Origin: Knoxdaviesia capensis
Taxonomy: Eukaryota; Ascomycota; Sordariomycetes; Microascales; Gondwanamycetaceae
NCBI GenBank assembly: GCA_001510575.1
Contig: LNGK01000007.1
Span: forward strand, 1-64,000
Direction of reading: 5' to 3'
DNA: 64,000 nucleotides
The position numbers were made by a program, and so were the translations under genes. Numbering within the stretch: position 1 is the stretch's first letter; every line of letters begins with the position of its first letter. Below the pieces are notes generated by a model. It was not told where the DNA came from and did not search any database. It saw nothing but the letters and a program-made list of their open reading frames with translations. Below are positions 1-13,275 of this stretch, piece by piece.

Positions 1-3000
1 CCCCTCCCTTAACCTACCTATTAATCCCACGGGAACCGAGAAAACTTCCGTAGTCCCTTCCCCCCCCTGTTTTCGGATCCTAGAAGCCGTTTAACTCCTA
101 TAGTACTCTGATTTTTTTACGTTCTAATAGAACGATTTTTAGTAACTAATTCTACCCCCCCTTCCCCTACCGAGTTAGCCTTACTATTTACGATATTATA
201 TAACGATTAATATCCCTAACTAAGTCCTCGATTTTAAGGTAAAAGAGAGCTAAGCTTCTAGCTAATAACTACGAGGCTATCCTAGAACTCGAGGGAGAGA
301 CTCCTATATATATACTCGATACTCGTACTATCTACTATCCTCTCCTCCTCTAGGTATAGTTTATAAAAGTAATAACTAAGATAGTTACTAAGAACTTAAA
401 GGAAATTAAGAAGGATAGCGATAGGAAGTAGAATTAAATCGTGGATTTAGAGCGGTAGTAGGTATTAATTAAGAAGATCTTAGAGATATAAGATAAGGTT
501 TTATAGATAACCTAAGAGAACGAACGATAACGTAGATCCTCTTTCCGATAGTAGGAATACTAGTTAGAAGACGAAGATAACGATAACTTAGACGAAGATA
601 GGAACTATAGACGTTCGGCTACGAAGGTTAAGATAAAGGAGCTTAAGAACTACGCTATCCTTATCGATAAGACCCTAAAGCTAGCTAATACTTCGGAATA
701 GCTATAGTAGTCTAAAGAATTCGAAACTACCCTAAACGCGTTAGGTATTACTATCGAATAACTCTAAGACCTCTAACCCCTAATAAGCGCGTATATAGCA
801 CGTATAATAAAGGAAACGATCGCCCCCGAGATTTCCTTTATATTTAAGGATAAGGTAAATACTTATACCCTATTTAGATCGCTAAAGTAGAATTTCTAGG
901 TAACTAGGGAATCGTAGATTAAAAATATTATAATAGTTTTTAATTTCTAAACCGAACCGAGAGAGGGAGTATACTAAATCCTAAATCGATTCGTCTCTAT
1001 AGTATATAAGGTAAGACTAGAAGGGCTTATAATCCTAACTATCTTAACTATAACGGGCGCCTACTATTATATTACTACCCGTTACCTTAAGCTTAATAAA
1101 GACCTCTACGCTATCCTAAAGAGTTTTAATAAGGATATCGATAATAAGGCCGCCCTTATTATAGCTATATCTAAATATATAGCTAAGAATATAAACCGCG
1201 CTACGCGCTAGTAGTAATCTAGATATCCTTATAACTAAAAGAAGGATAATAGCACGAAGAAACCTAACTACTATACCCCCCCCTCCCTTAAGCCTACCGC
1301 TAGTAGTATCCCTATCTAGAAGAAGAGTAATATTTAATACTATTAATATAGCTTAAAAGGTTATATTATAAGTAAGTACTAAGTAAAGGCGAATAGTAAA
1401 GAGAAGACTTATAAGCTAGGAGCCGCGAATACTATAACTTCTACTAAGAAGCCTACTAAGGGTAAAGGTAATAAGCCTCTAAAGGATACTAAGCTAGAGG
1501 AGTCGATTACCTTCTACGGTACTACCTATACCGCTATAAACTAACGACCCTTTAAGCCTTACCCTATATACTATATCTATATAAATTAGATTTATAATAT
1601 AGGTTCGGATTCTTATATTTTAAACGACCTATCTTAGTTTAAGCGAGGATCCCTAAAGACTTTTACTAATTCGATTAAGTTAGGGAGCGGATTATTAGGA
1701 GTTTGATATATTAGAACTATTTAACTCTAGATAAAAGATAGATCTAACTTTAGGATTACTAATATCTAGTATTACCTTACCTTTCTTATTAACGTTATCT
1801 CTAGAATTATTTAGTATAAGAAAGGGTACGTTCTAGTAGTAGACCGGCTAATAATTAAAGATAAGGTTATTACTACTATCTTTCTAGTAGAAAGAGGCTT
1901 TACGCTAGAAGTAAAGGAAGGCCTTAAGGCTTATATAACTATAGACGAGCTTCCTCGCGAGGAAGGCTATACCTTATATACCGAAGTTAACGGTACCGTA
2001 TACGCTAACGTATCCCTACGTACGCTTTTAGAGAGCGAGGCTCTTATATACTAGCGACTTTACTACCCTAGAAGGGTAGCTATATCCCGAATAGTTAAGG
2101 CGGTTACTAGTTCTCTAGTTAAGAAGGTAACCGGACTTATTAAGCCTTATAGCGCCTATAAGTTTAGAAAGATAATATCTTTTAAACTACTAGACTCTAA
2201 AGTACCCTCTAAGGTACCTAAGGAAGTTATCTATATAGATATAGGTACTATACGACTAGTATCTACGAGCGGGAATAGCTACTTCTTATTAGTATATAAT
2301 AAGGCGATAAGCTAACGATTAGTTTATATAACGGCCTAGAAGAGTAATATACTTATATATATCTAGAAGACCGTTAAGAGATAGGCGCTAGAGCTAGGCT
2401 AGAAGCCTAAGAAGCTCTATAGCGATAACGGTACCGACGTCGGTACTAAGAAGCTAGCTACTTATTATAACGAGTAGGGAATCAAGTATATAATATCGCC
2501 TCTATACTACCTAGCTAAGAACGGGCGTATTAAGCGTAGTATCCGCGAGGTCTTATAGAAGACTAAAGTAACTATTATTACTAAGAGTATCCTACTAGAG
2601 TTATAGGATAAGATTATAACTATAGTAGTTTATATACTTAATTAAATAGTTATCTCTAGGAGCTTTAATACGTTAATCGGCGCTTTTTAGAAGGCTTACG
2701 GGATATACGAGAAGGTTAATATATTATACCTTCGAATACTAAGTTCTAAATATATCATATATATAAACCCCCTCTAGCGATAGAAGATATTAAGCGTTAA
2801 ATTCGATAGCTAAAATACTAAGCTAATACCTACGGGCGTAGAAGGTATCTTAGTTAGATACTAAGGCTACTATCTTTATAGAGTATAGATTCTAGAATTC
2901 GGATAAGTATATATTACTAAGGATATCTAGTTTTAGGAACGTATCTATAAGCTTTTATATAGAAAGTACGTTCGATCTTACCCTCTAGGAGCGCTACGCT

Positions 3001-5240
3001 AGTCGAAAACTAGCGCTACTACTAGTAGTAGTATCCCTAAGAAGGGGATATCTAGCGTATTAGAGCTATCTAGCGTGCTAGAGCTATCTAGGGTATCGGA
3101 GCTAACGGCCGTATTAGAACCGTTTAATACGTAGAACTTATTAGATAACGAGGAAGTTATAACCGCGAATCCTCTTATTACTAACGAGAGCTACTCGAGA
3201 CTAGATAAACTCGAAGACCTTAATAAATTAGCTAGCGATTAACTACTAGGAAGTACTTTTATAGTAGTATCTAATTTAATCTACCTACGTAATACTAACG
3301 AAGTATTAAAACGTAACCCTTAGCGAGATTAAAAAGCTATAGGAACCTAAACGGAAGCTATTAGGACTAAATTTTAAAAGGTTATTAAGATAAAGACTTT
3401 TAAGGTAATATAGGGAAAGCCTCTAAAGAAACCGATTACTACGAAGCTCGCTTTTCGATAGAAGATTAACGTAGAGGGTAACGAAACTAAGAAGAAAGTA
3501 AGATAGTACGCTCGAGGCTTTTAATAACGAGAAGGCGTTAACTTCTACGAAACGTTCGTATCGACCGCGACCTTAGATACGTAGAGGATCCTATTAGCCC
3601 TCGTAGTTAAGACGAGAGCTACCCTACGGTAGATAGACGTAATCTCTACTTACTTATAAGGAGAGCTTAAGGAAACGATCTATATTATCCCTAAGCCTAT
3701 AATACGTAAGTACCTAGATAAATATCCTAAGGAGGCCCTAAAGGTCAGATAGAAGTTAAGAAGCGCTTAGTAGTATTTTATTCTACTAAAACTACTATAT
3801 AAACTAAAGTAGTTAGGAAGATAGTAGTAGATTCGCTTCTAAGAAGTACTCGTAATAATCGGATTTAAGTTTTTATAGGCTAACGACGTAACCTACTATA
3901 ACCCCTAGACCTAAGTAGTTATCTCTTCTTACGTTAATAACCTATTAATCCTTTCCCTTAATAAATCTATAGCTAATTAATTCGAGAAAGACCTAGTAAG
4001 TATCCTAATCTCTAAGTACTAAGGAGAGCCCGAATAGCTCCTAGGAATAGCTATTAAGATCGAGAACGATAGTATCTTAATAAGCTAGGATACTTATATT
4101 AGAGATATACTAGAGGAGTTCTAGCTTTTAAATTACTAAACCGTAACTACGCTAATAGAGCTAGTTACCTTTTTACTTCCCGAGTATAAAGATATATAAC
4201 CTACCGATTAAGGCTTATACTATCGAATAATAGGAAAGCTCTTATACCTTATAAGAAAGACCCGACCTAACGTAGCCTACGCTATATATTAGTACGCGCG
4301 TTTCTCTTACGACCTACGAATTATATACGCTAAAGGCCTAAAGCGTATACTACGGTACCTTACTAGATACGCTTAGAAAGGGATTACCTACTAACGGAGT
4401 CCTATAGCGTAAGATTAGATACTAAACGCCTAGGCCGATACCTTATATAGTAATACTAAAGACGCCGAATTTAAATTAACTACTAGCTACGTTATTATAC
4501 TTAATAATAACCCTATTAGCTAATATAGTAAACGGTAGAGGCGGATTACCGACTCTTCCGCTAAAGCCGAGATCTACGTACTACGAGAGACTATATACTA
4601 CCTAGTATAGCTTTAATATTTACTAACCGAGCTTAACTTTTATATTAGGAATATTATCCTCTAGGAGGATAATACCGCTACTATTACTACCGTTATAAAA
4701 CCTACTTACTATCCGAACCTAAAGTACGTCGGTACGCCTCTTTACTCTACTATCGACCGAGTACGGGAACTTAATATTAGAGTATAATACGTGCCTACGG
4801 TAGAATAATTAATAGATATACTAACTAAGCTATTAGGGAGAGTGCTATTTAAGAGGTACGCGGGACTACTAGTATATAACGTTCTATCTAAGAAGGGGTA
4901 TTAAATATTAGATTAATTTATATTATATTATCCTTTATATAGCCGGAAGTTTATAATAAAGAATAAGGCTACGGTAAATAGCCTAGGGAATAATAATAGA
5001 TATAATATAGATTTACGAAGAGCCTAGTATAGAAGGGAAGCCTTAGAAGGTATTAGGGATCTAGACGGGAGGAAGCCTAGATCCTATAGGGGATAAGAAG
5101 GAAGCTTTCCCCCCATCTATTCTAGTATAGTATTTCATAGCTATTAACTACTTATCTTATTTTTTACCCCCTACCTTTGTGAATAGTATTAACTATAAAG
5201 TTACGCTTCTAATTCTAACCGCCTTTCCTGTATTCGAACA
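1..5240 (+). mobile_element. Copia-1 copy A, RIP-degraded Ty1/Copia retrotransposon (5' end outside window)
   Basis: One decayed frame on the plus strand can be followed with TAG/TAA where Gln or Trp codons are expected. In order I see gag with a CCHC knuckle (about 1320-1380, Cys codons now Tyr), an aspartic protease (about 1590), an integrase core (about 2230-2750, with a DNGTD motif at about 2420), a reverse transcriptase of the ARGF...ETF type (about 3340-4140) and an RNase H ending near 4850 with a VDILTK-like motif. PR-IN-RT-RH is Copia order. The 3' LTR follows a purine tract. Copy B (17909-29595) is a close relative. CpA and TpG are nearly absent, so the element cannot make protein. 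Confidence 0.92.
4899..5240 (+). repeat. 3' LTR of Copia-1 A
   Basis: Begins TATTAAATATTAG (a RIPed TGTT... terminus) right after the polypurine tract AGAAGGGG (4891-4898) and ends in ...TTCGAACA. It aligns along its length with the Copia-1 B LTRs at 17909-18251 and 29253-29595. The end at 5240 directly abuts Gypsy leader sequence, so Copia-1 A probably inserted into that Gypsy copy. Confidence 0.88.
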
Positions 5241-6335
5241 GAAAGAGCGGTAAAAAGGATAACTATTAGAAAAGAAATAGGGCTAGCGAAATGAGAAATA
5301 AGACTATTAGTATATAAACGGGGTATAAAGGGGGTATAAAAGCGGGTTAGTCTTAGAATAAGAGGCGGATTAGTAATTAGAATTAAATAGAATAGGAGAA
5401 TAGGTAAAACGGAAGTCTGTAAACGGAGGTAGTAGAAAATAATTAAAAATAGTAGAAATATTAAGACGTTAGTTATCGGAATAGTAGGAGTCTCGGAAAT
5501 AACTAGAAAAAGTCGTAGAAATAAATAGGTAAAGTCGTAAAATAAAGGAAAGTCGTAGAAATAAATAAAAATAGAGGGATTAGCTATTAAATATTTAGTA
5601 ATAGGACTCGAACCTATTAGTAGTATCTAATAGCTTAGGAGGTATAGGAAAGGCACGCGGGAGGCGTGTAAAACGTCGGTAAAGGTAAGGTAATTCGGTA
5701 TTTTACCGGAGTAATAGTAGTTAATTAGCTATTAGTTCGGTAAGGACGGAATTAAAAGAAGGAAAATAAAAGATATTTATTTAACGTGCTTTCGTTACTA
5801 AAAGGAGGTTAAATAGAAGGGGTTTTTTATAAAAGAAGGGTAATTCGTAGTTTACCGCGGTAGAAAGTAGTAAAGCTATTAGCGGAAGTAAATTCTAAAT
5901 TAAAAGAAAGGAAAGTCAAGATATCGGTCGATTACGTATCGATTAGGACTCGAACCTAGAAGAAAGGTAGTCGATTACGACGGTTAAGCTTTAAAGGAAG
6001 GTTAATAAGAGATTAATAGTATAAGCATTACGCTTATAAAAAATTAATTTTTTATAATTCCTAGATATATAGTCTAAAGGACTAATAAATAAGTTATAAT
6101 TATAAGGTATATATAGAGAAATATATATAAAGGGAAGCTTAAATCTTTTCTATCTTAAGATATTTCCTATAAAAGCGCGGTAGATATCTACCTTTTATAG
6201 GTCTTTTACTAGCTCTTTAAGGCATTTATATATATATAAATATATACCTAAATACTCACCGCTAGGTAGTATCCACGTGCATTAGTGTACGTTTATACGT
6301 AATTACAATGCACTCTGACCTATTAGGGATCCACA
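5241..6335 (-). mobile_element. Gypsy fragment: LTR plus leader, minus strand
   Basis: Read on the minus strand this is a 283-bp LTR (6335 to 6053) followed by about 810 bp of untranslated leader. The same LTR-leader unit occurs at 14937-13800 (minus) and 21457-22560 (plus). The rest of this copy is missing because Copia-1 A begins at 5240. No polypurine tract precedes the LTR on its upstream side, so I read it as a separate 5' end rather than the 3' LTR of the Gypsy copy to its right; that choice is uncertain. Confidence 0.75.
6053..6335 (-). repeat. Gypsy LTR (283 bp)
   Basis: On the minus strand it starts TGTGGATCC, one of the least mutated versions of this terminus, and ends GGAATTATA (RIPed GGAATCACA). 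Homologous LTRs lie at 14655-14937, 15886-16168, 17450-17732, 21457-21740 and, truncated, 27379-27556. Confidence 0.85.
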
Positions 6336-7579
6336 TTAGTATCTATAAAGGTATCTATTTTAGCTAATATATTACTAGGTACCCGGTAATTAGCCTAATA
6401 GTTATAGTATTTAGTATAAGTATTCTATATAACGTTATTAATAACGTATCGATAGTAGAGAATACCTAGGTATTCGATACGTCTTAGTACGTATCGGGTA
6501 TACGGAATCAGCTCGATAGCTCTAACTATAGCGGTAACGCGCGGTATATTCGTAGCGGGAGTAGCGGTAGGGGGAATAGCGGCTATAGTAGGTAATAGAG
6601 TATTATTAGCGTTATTATTATTATTATTAGTAGGCTATTAAGAGATATTATTATCGTTTATAATAGGAATAGTAGGCTTAGTAAGTAGAATAGCTATTAA
6701 TAGTACTAGTAATAGAAAAGATAGATAGGAAAGAGATAGTAATAATAAGAGAGATAAAGAACTATCTAATTCTAAATCGTTTATAGCTAGAGATCGTTAG
6801 CTTCTTATACTTCTTTATTAATTATATAACTATTCGTTTCTTTATTTATTATAAATAAGAAAGAATTTAGCTTTTTATCGTAAAAAGTAAGGTTATTACG
6901 GCGTTTATCGTACTATAGTAGTCCTTCTATTAGTTAATATAGTTCTAATAGCTATTAAACTAGGTAGTTACTAAGAAAAGCGGGTCCTAGAGGGCGGAAG
7001 GGATAGCTAGATAAAGGACGTTTAGGTTAGTCGCGGTATTTAGAATATCGTACTATAGCGGTATTTATACTATTCGATATTAGATAGCATAATTAGTACC
7101 TCCTTCCCCTCCCTTCGTCGTACGAATATAGGAAAGGGCGATAGTTAGCTACGTAAATATAGGTAGCTAGCGTAAAGCGCGGGAATTAGGAATAAAGAAG
7201 GGAAGAAAGAAAAAAATAATATATAGGCGTAGCGGTAAGTCTAGAGCGTTCTATTAATTATTAATATAGTAAAATAGGTTAAATATAGGGAAATACGTAG
7301 AAAAAATCGGAAAAAGTATATAAAAAGCGGAATATTAGCGGTAATAGCGGTAAAATAAAAAAAGAATAATAAAAGAAAAATTCTAAAAAGGGAAAATAGT
7401 ATAGCTTAATAGTAAGGCGTAGCTAAAATAAAAATAAAATAAAGGAAATTAGGATATAGATAGAATTAGGATATAAATAGGGGATAACTATAAAACGAAT
7501 ATTATAAAGGAAAAGTAAAATAATAAATAAAAAATAAAATAAAAAAAAAGAAAGAAATAGTATAGGGTAAGGTAACTAT
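6336..7579 (-). other. RIP-degraded sequence, unassigned
   Basis: This lies between a Gypsy LTR and the integrase end of the minus-strand Gypsy. It is A/T-rich and RIP-saturated. On the minus strand around 6600-6430 a stretch reads open with few stops (Pro/Ala/Ile-rich), but I recognise no domain. It may be the 3' tail of the Gypsy element or an older insertion. It does not obviously match the 14938-15885 block that precedes a plus-strand LTR. Confidence 0.45.
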
Positions 7580-10500
7580 CTACCGATAGACGATAGACGC
7601 TTACGATCTAGCTTAAGTAGGCGACGACTAGTATACTAAAGGCTACGAATAAGCTAGCTATCCTCGATATACGCTAGGAATAAGTTAAACCTATTATAGC
7701 GTTTATCGAGCTAATAACCGCCTAGTAACTCTAAAGTATAGGTATTACCCTAGTAAACGTCGATAATAAGCTACGGTCTATCGTAGAATAGCTCGTATTT
7801 ATACTTTTATAGTCGATATCGTAACGTCTAGTCGCTTTTATTAAAAATATAATACGTAGCCTTATCGTTCTATAGTATAGTACGGATATATATTTAATAT
7901 ACCTTTACGGAGTCGGATAATAAGCGAACGGTCTTAAATAACTATCTTTTATAAGCTAAATCTTACTAGGAGGCGATAACTTTATCTATAGTTAGCTCCC
8001 GTTCGTATAGCGTAGTAATATAAGTAGCGCTATCGTAAAGCTTAGTACTGAAAAGTAAGTAATACGGGGAAAAGCTACTTATTTAGGGTCTATTTAAGTA
8101 GATACGTATAGCTTTAGGAATAATTATTAGCTAATTAATATCTTCTTAGTTTTTAATATCGGCGTTAGCTAGATAGCTAGCGATATACTTAATTTACTTA
8201 TTAAAGCGCTTAACTTAGCTATTCGTTTATAAATAGTATATCGTTATACGATACTATTATATAGGGGGGTTATAGTTAGTAAGGAGGGTCTTAAATTCGT
8301 TAGAGTTAAAGGGGGTACTATTATTAGTAATAATCTTAACTAGTAGTCCGAATACTACGTAAATACGTACTACTAATAACTTCGTAATAGCTAAGGTACT
8401 ATTACGAGGGTCTATAGCTACTATAACGTAGCTAGTAACGTACTCGATTACTATTAATAGCTATATCTATTTACTATTAATAATAAAACGGCTAGTAAAG
8501 TCTATTCCCTAGCGTACTAATAATCGTATAGTTAGTATCGGTTATAGCGATTCCGTTACTTTAGGGGGCTTTTATAGTAATTAATATTCTATATACTATC
8601 GAACGGCCTCGTTTATAGCTAAAATTAAATTAGGATACTATACTCGTTTAGCTAATAGCGTATATAAGGTACTAACGCGCGTATAGCCTTCTAGCTTATA
8701 GACCTTAATAGCTTCTAAAACGGAGGCCTCGTACGTTAGTATCTTTATTAGGATACGGTTAATAACGGTATATACTTCGCTATAAAAGATAGCGAAATAA
8801 TCTTAAACGAAGGTTAAAGGGATACGATAGGGGAGTAGATAGCTATTCTCTAAGTAGTTAATAATATCCTAAACGTTATACTATCTAAGGTTATCTAACT
8901 TCTTAATATTAGGGGCGATTAGCGTATCGTTCGTAGGTTATTTAGTATTTATAGTATTATTTAGAGGCTATTCGGCGTCGTTTTATAGTAGTCGCGCTAG
9001 TAGACGTATCTTAAATCGTTAGTTCGGTAGTCTAGGGGTCTCGTTATTAGTAGTAGTAGTAGGAAAGACGTTAGTTAACGTATTATTATTATTCGTTTCG
9101 TACCCTTCCTCCTTATTTATTACGAGCGCTATATCTATACGCGGCCGTAATAACTAATTAGCTAAAATATTAGCCTTTCTAGACTAATAGTAAATACGTA
9201 CGTTATAATATACGATTATATCGAGAAATCGTAATATTCTAGCTAGCTATTCTTATTTAGTAATAAAAAGGCGTAGGGTTTTATAGTTAGTAATAATAGT
9301 AATCTTAGCGGCCTCTAGCTAGCTCCTCTAATACTATAATAATATAATAATAGTAAGTATTTCTCTCTCCTAGGTACTATATCGCTATTAGGTCTTCGAT
9401 AAAACGGTACTAAAGTATATAACTAGGCGTAAAACGCTACGTTTATTATTAGAATCGCGTTATAGTTAGAATAACGTAGTACCGATAGTATAATTAAAAG
9501 CGTTAGTCTTAAGTACCGATAAAAGTATATAATCGTAGTTACGTAGCTCTGGGAGGGAGGCTATAGTATCGTAAATATCACGCTAGGCTTATAATAACTT
9601 ATTATCTAGCTATACTTATACGCCTTTAGGCTTATCTACTTTAATATACTTATAGAGTAGATACGCTTTATATACGAAGTAAGGGATAAAGCGGCGTAAA
9701 TAGCTAGTAGTATTTAGAAAGCTACGGATCTTAGTAATAGTAGTAGGCGTTAGTCTCTCGCGGATAGTAGCTACCTTCTTAGGATCGGGACGAATACCGT
9801 AGATAGAGATAATTATTCCTAGGAACTTACTTTCTTTAACGAACTATTCGTACTTCTTAAGGTTTAATAATAGTCGATAACGGCTTAATTAATATAGAAT
9901 AGCGACTATTCTCTCGGTTAATTCTATTATTATCTTACCCTAAATATAAATATTATCTAAAAGGCCTATAGTAAAGACGCGTACTAGCTTAAGGACTTCG
10001 TTTATAAAACGTTAGAAGGTTATAGGTACGTTTATAAAGCTAAATAGTATATAAAGCTATTCGTATTATCTAAATAGCGTAGAAAACGCTATCTTTAATA
10101 CTACCTTAGGGTTTATAACTATTTACTAGAAGCCGTTTTCTAAATTAAGAAAGGTATAGAATTAGTATCTAGCGGCCTATTATAGGGAATCCTCGATATT
10201 TAGTAGTAGATAAGCTACTTTTCGTATAACTTCGTTTAATACTTAGTAGTTAATTACGAAACGGTATCTAAGTTAGTTATTACTAGGGAAGGGCTTCTTA
10301 GGTAGTAATAATATAAGTATAGACTATAGGGAATTAATAGCGTATCGAATAACGCTAAGTAAGAGTAGTTTATTAGTAAATTCCTTTATAATTTTACGTT
10401 AGTAGGGGTTATAGCGGCGTAGAAGGAGAGATCTAGGTTTAGTATTAGCGGTCTTAATATTATACTAAGTACGGGCCTTTACGTCCGGTCTAGTATTAAA

Positions 10501-13205
10501 ATACCGTAGAATAAAGACGAAGGTATTATTATTAAAGGCCTTTCGTATAATTATTAAGGCTTCGGTATTTACCTTCTTTTATTAGTTTTCTATAATAATA
10601 CAGGTACCGCGAATAACATCGCGCTTTATACGCTCTTTCGTAAGTAATAATTACTTCTTATACTTAGGTAATAGCTCTTCGTTAAATTTAATAGTTACTT
10701 AGTTAGTATTTACTATTCTAGGAAACGTTTATCGGGGTAAAGGAGTACTATTATACTATTACTTAGTAAGGTACGTAATAAAGGGGAATAATTTAGAAAT
10801 AATATAGGAGAGGGTATAGGTATTAGGATCTATAAGTAAGATACTATAAATATATATCGATAAAGGTAAAGGGAGGTTCTTATCGTAGAAAGAGGTAGGA
10901 TTATCGTAAAAAGAGGTGATATTATTATAGGAAGAGGTAATATTTATTAGACTAGAATCGGTAGTAGAGGTAGTATAAGTAATAACGATATTATCTCGTC
11001 TCTAGGGAGAGTAGAAATATAGAATAACGGGGGAATTACGTAGTAGTATAAGCTTTATCGTGCTATTAGCGTTAGTATAACTAAGCTTCGTAGCTCCGCT
11101 TTAGCTAATAGTTAAGTTAATAAGATAGGTACCGTTAGTAATAATACTAGCTACTATAGAAATAACCTTAGATAGTCTATTAATAGTCGTTAATTAGAAG
11201 GAAATAACGATATCGTTAATAATAGCGAAGCTATTATTACCGCCTAGGCTACTAAGGCGTAGAGGGTTAGTAGATCGGTATAGCGCTAAATAACGACGGG
11301 CGTATAATTTAGAGACGAATACGCTAGCTATTCCGGTATCGATAAATACTATAAGCGGCGTTTATTAGTTATTCGTTAGTAAGCCGGTATAGAAGCGGTA
11401 TCGTTTACGGTATCCTTCGCGTCGTAGTTATTTTATTAGTATCTTACTAATTAACGTTAATTCCTCTATTAAAGGGATTATAAATAGTATAGAATAGTAA
11501 GTAACGTTAGCGAAATAGTTATTATCTATATCTAAGCCCGTAGCTTCTAAGAGGGGAGATCCTTTAGGAGATAAGTCTTCTTTTTATATAAGGTATATAT
11601 TATAAATAACGGGTTTCTTATCCCCTCTCTTATTATTCCGCTATCCTTTATCTATCGTTAGTCTATCTTTATTCCTAGAGGGGTAGGGAGTAGGGGAACG
11701 GTATATCTTTTAGTCTTAAGACGGTCTTCGTAAATAGTTATAGTCGCGGGAGGTATTTTAAGAATAGTTACGAGGCTTACGGGAATAACTACGATTATCT
11801 ATCGTTTAGCCTCGGTTTATTATAAAACGCGTATTCTAACGTACCTTTTAACGTCGATCGTTATTCTTAATACGTAGCTCTATATATTCGCGAACCTAAT
11901 AACCTATCTTTCCGTATCGGAAACACGTAGATTTATCTCTATCTTTATCCTACGTAATATAATTAAGTACTTCTTTACGGGTTCTAAATTATAGCGTTTC
12001 TCTTTCCTCCTCGGTCTTTAGCGCGGTATTTAGCTAAGTAACGTATAATTATCTAGTCTTTAATAGGTAGTAAGTAGTATTAACTATAGTATAGATACTA
12101 GAATCAGGGGTTATATCCTACTATATCTTATACTATAAGTCTATAATATTATAGCGTAGAATATCCTCTACTATACGTTAAATATAATACGTTTTAAGTA
12201 AGTTATTAGTAGAATTCTATACTATTTTAGCTAAAAGCTTAATAGCTTTATATTCGGACTTATTCTAATAATTAAACGCGAGAGCTATAAATATACGCGA
12301 AGGGGTAGATATTAGTATACGACTAAAGATAAATATTAATATAGATTCTACTAGTATAGGCTATAGTATATTAGTATATTATTAAATAAAATACTAAAGG
12401 GGTATAAATTCGCTTCTAATTACTAGTAATATTCGAGACGTCTAATACGTATATAGAATTATAGATTTATATAAGTAGGTCTAAATACGTACTAATTATA
12501 CTATAACTATATAGTTTACTTTACTTAAGTAGTCGCTTTATAGCTAACTAATAGCTTTTTTACTATTTTTCTTACGGTCTTCTCTATTACTAATATCCGA
12601 TAGGAGTATTAGCTCTAGAAACGTCGCTTAGAGGTATTAATACTACCTAATAGCGTACTTATCGTTTATTAGAAGTATATTTTACTTTATTAAGTTACCT
12701 TTAATAGCTAAATTCCTATTTACTAAACGAGGGCCTAAGAATCGTCCTTTAATAATAAGCTATAATAGTAGTATAAAGCCGTTAATACTAATATTAGTAA
12801 ACGGTTTACTATTAGGTCCTAGATATAGTTTCGCTTAAAATATTACTTTAGGGGTTATCGTTTATAAGGGTATTTACTAGAATAATATAGGAAATATTAG
12901 AAATATACCGCTATCGTATACTCCTTATCTATATATATAACCTTATTATCTTTCTAGAACTATACTACCTATACCTCTCGGTATTTATAATATAATATAC
13001 GGTACCGAGGGCTAGTTTCTCGTTAGTTAGATACCGGTTATAGGTAATAACGGGTTATTAGCTATAGTTACGTTAGAAAGGGGGCTCTTTCTACCTAGGT
13101 TAGTAGGTAATAGTAGTCCTATTATCTATAAACTAGCTAATAATAGAGAGGGAGTAGGAAAAGAGGATAAGGTAGCTATAGCTATAACCGGTAAGTTACT
13201 ACGGC

Positions 13206-13275
13206 AATATCGCAGATAATCGAAAAGATCTTCGAAAAGATAATAATATGATTATTGCCATAAATATAATAATCG
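13206..13275. other. Segment equal to the sister Gypsy copy read backwards (not reverse-complemented)
   Basis: Gypsy copies 2 and 3 align as reverse complements on both sides, as expected for opposite orientation. Inside 13206-13275 they do not. Instead 13206-13245 equals 23146-23107 read backwards on the same strand (40 of 40), 13252-13271 equals 23100-23081 backwards (20 of 20), and the remaining positions differ only by transitions. Length is conserved. Copy 3 carries the sensible version: its frame runs through as a helical gag segment, while copy 2 does not. Confidence 0.85.

Noticed and set aside
5241..6335. LTR of about 1.1 kb made of the 283-bp repeat plus leader.
   Set aside because: Gypsy copy 3 ends exactly at the 283-bp unit with a GGAT duplication, so the leader is internal.
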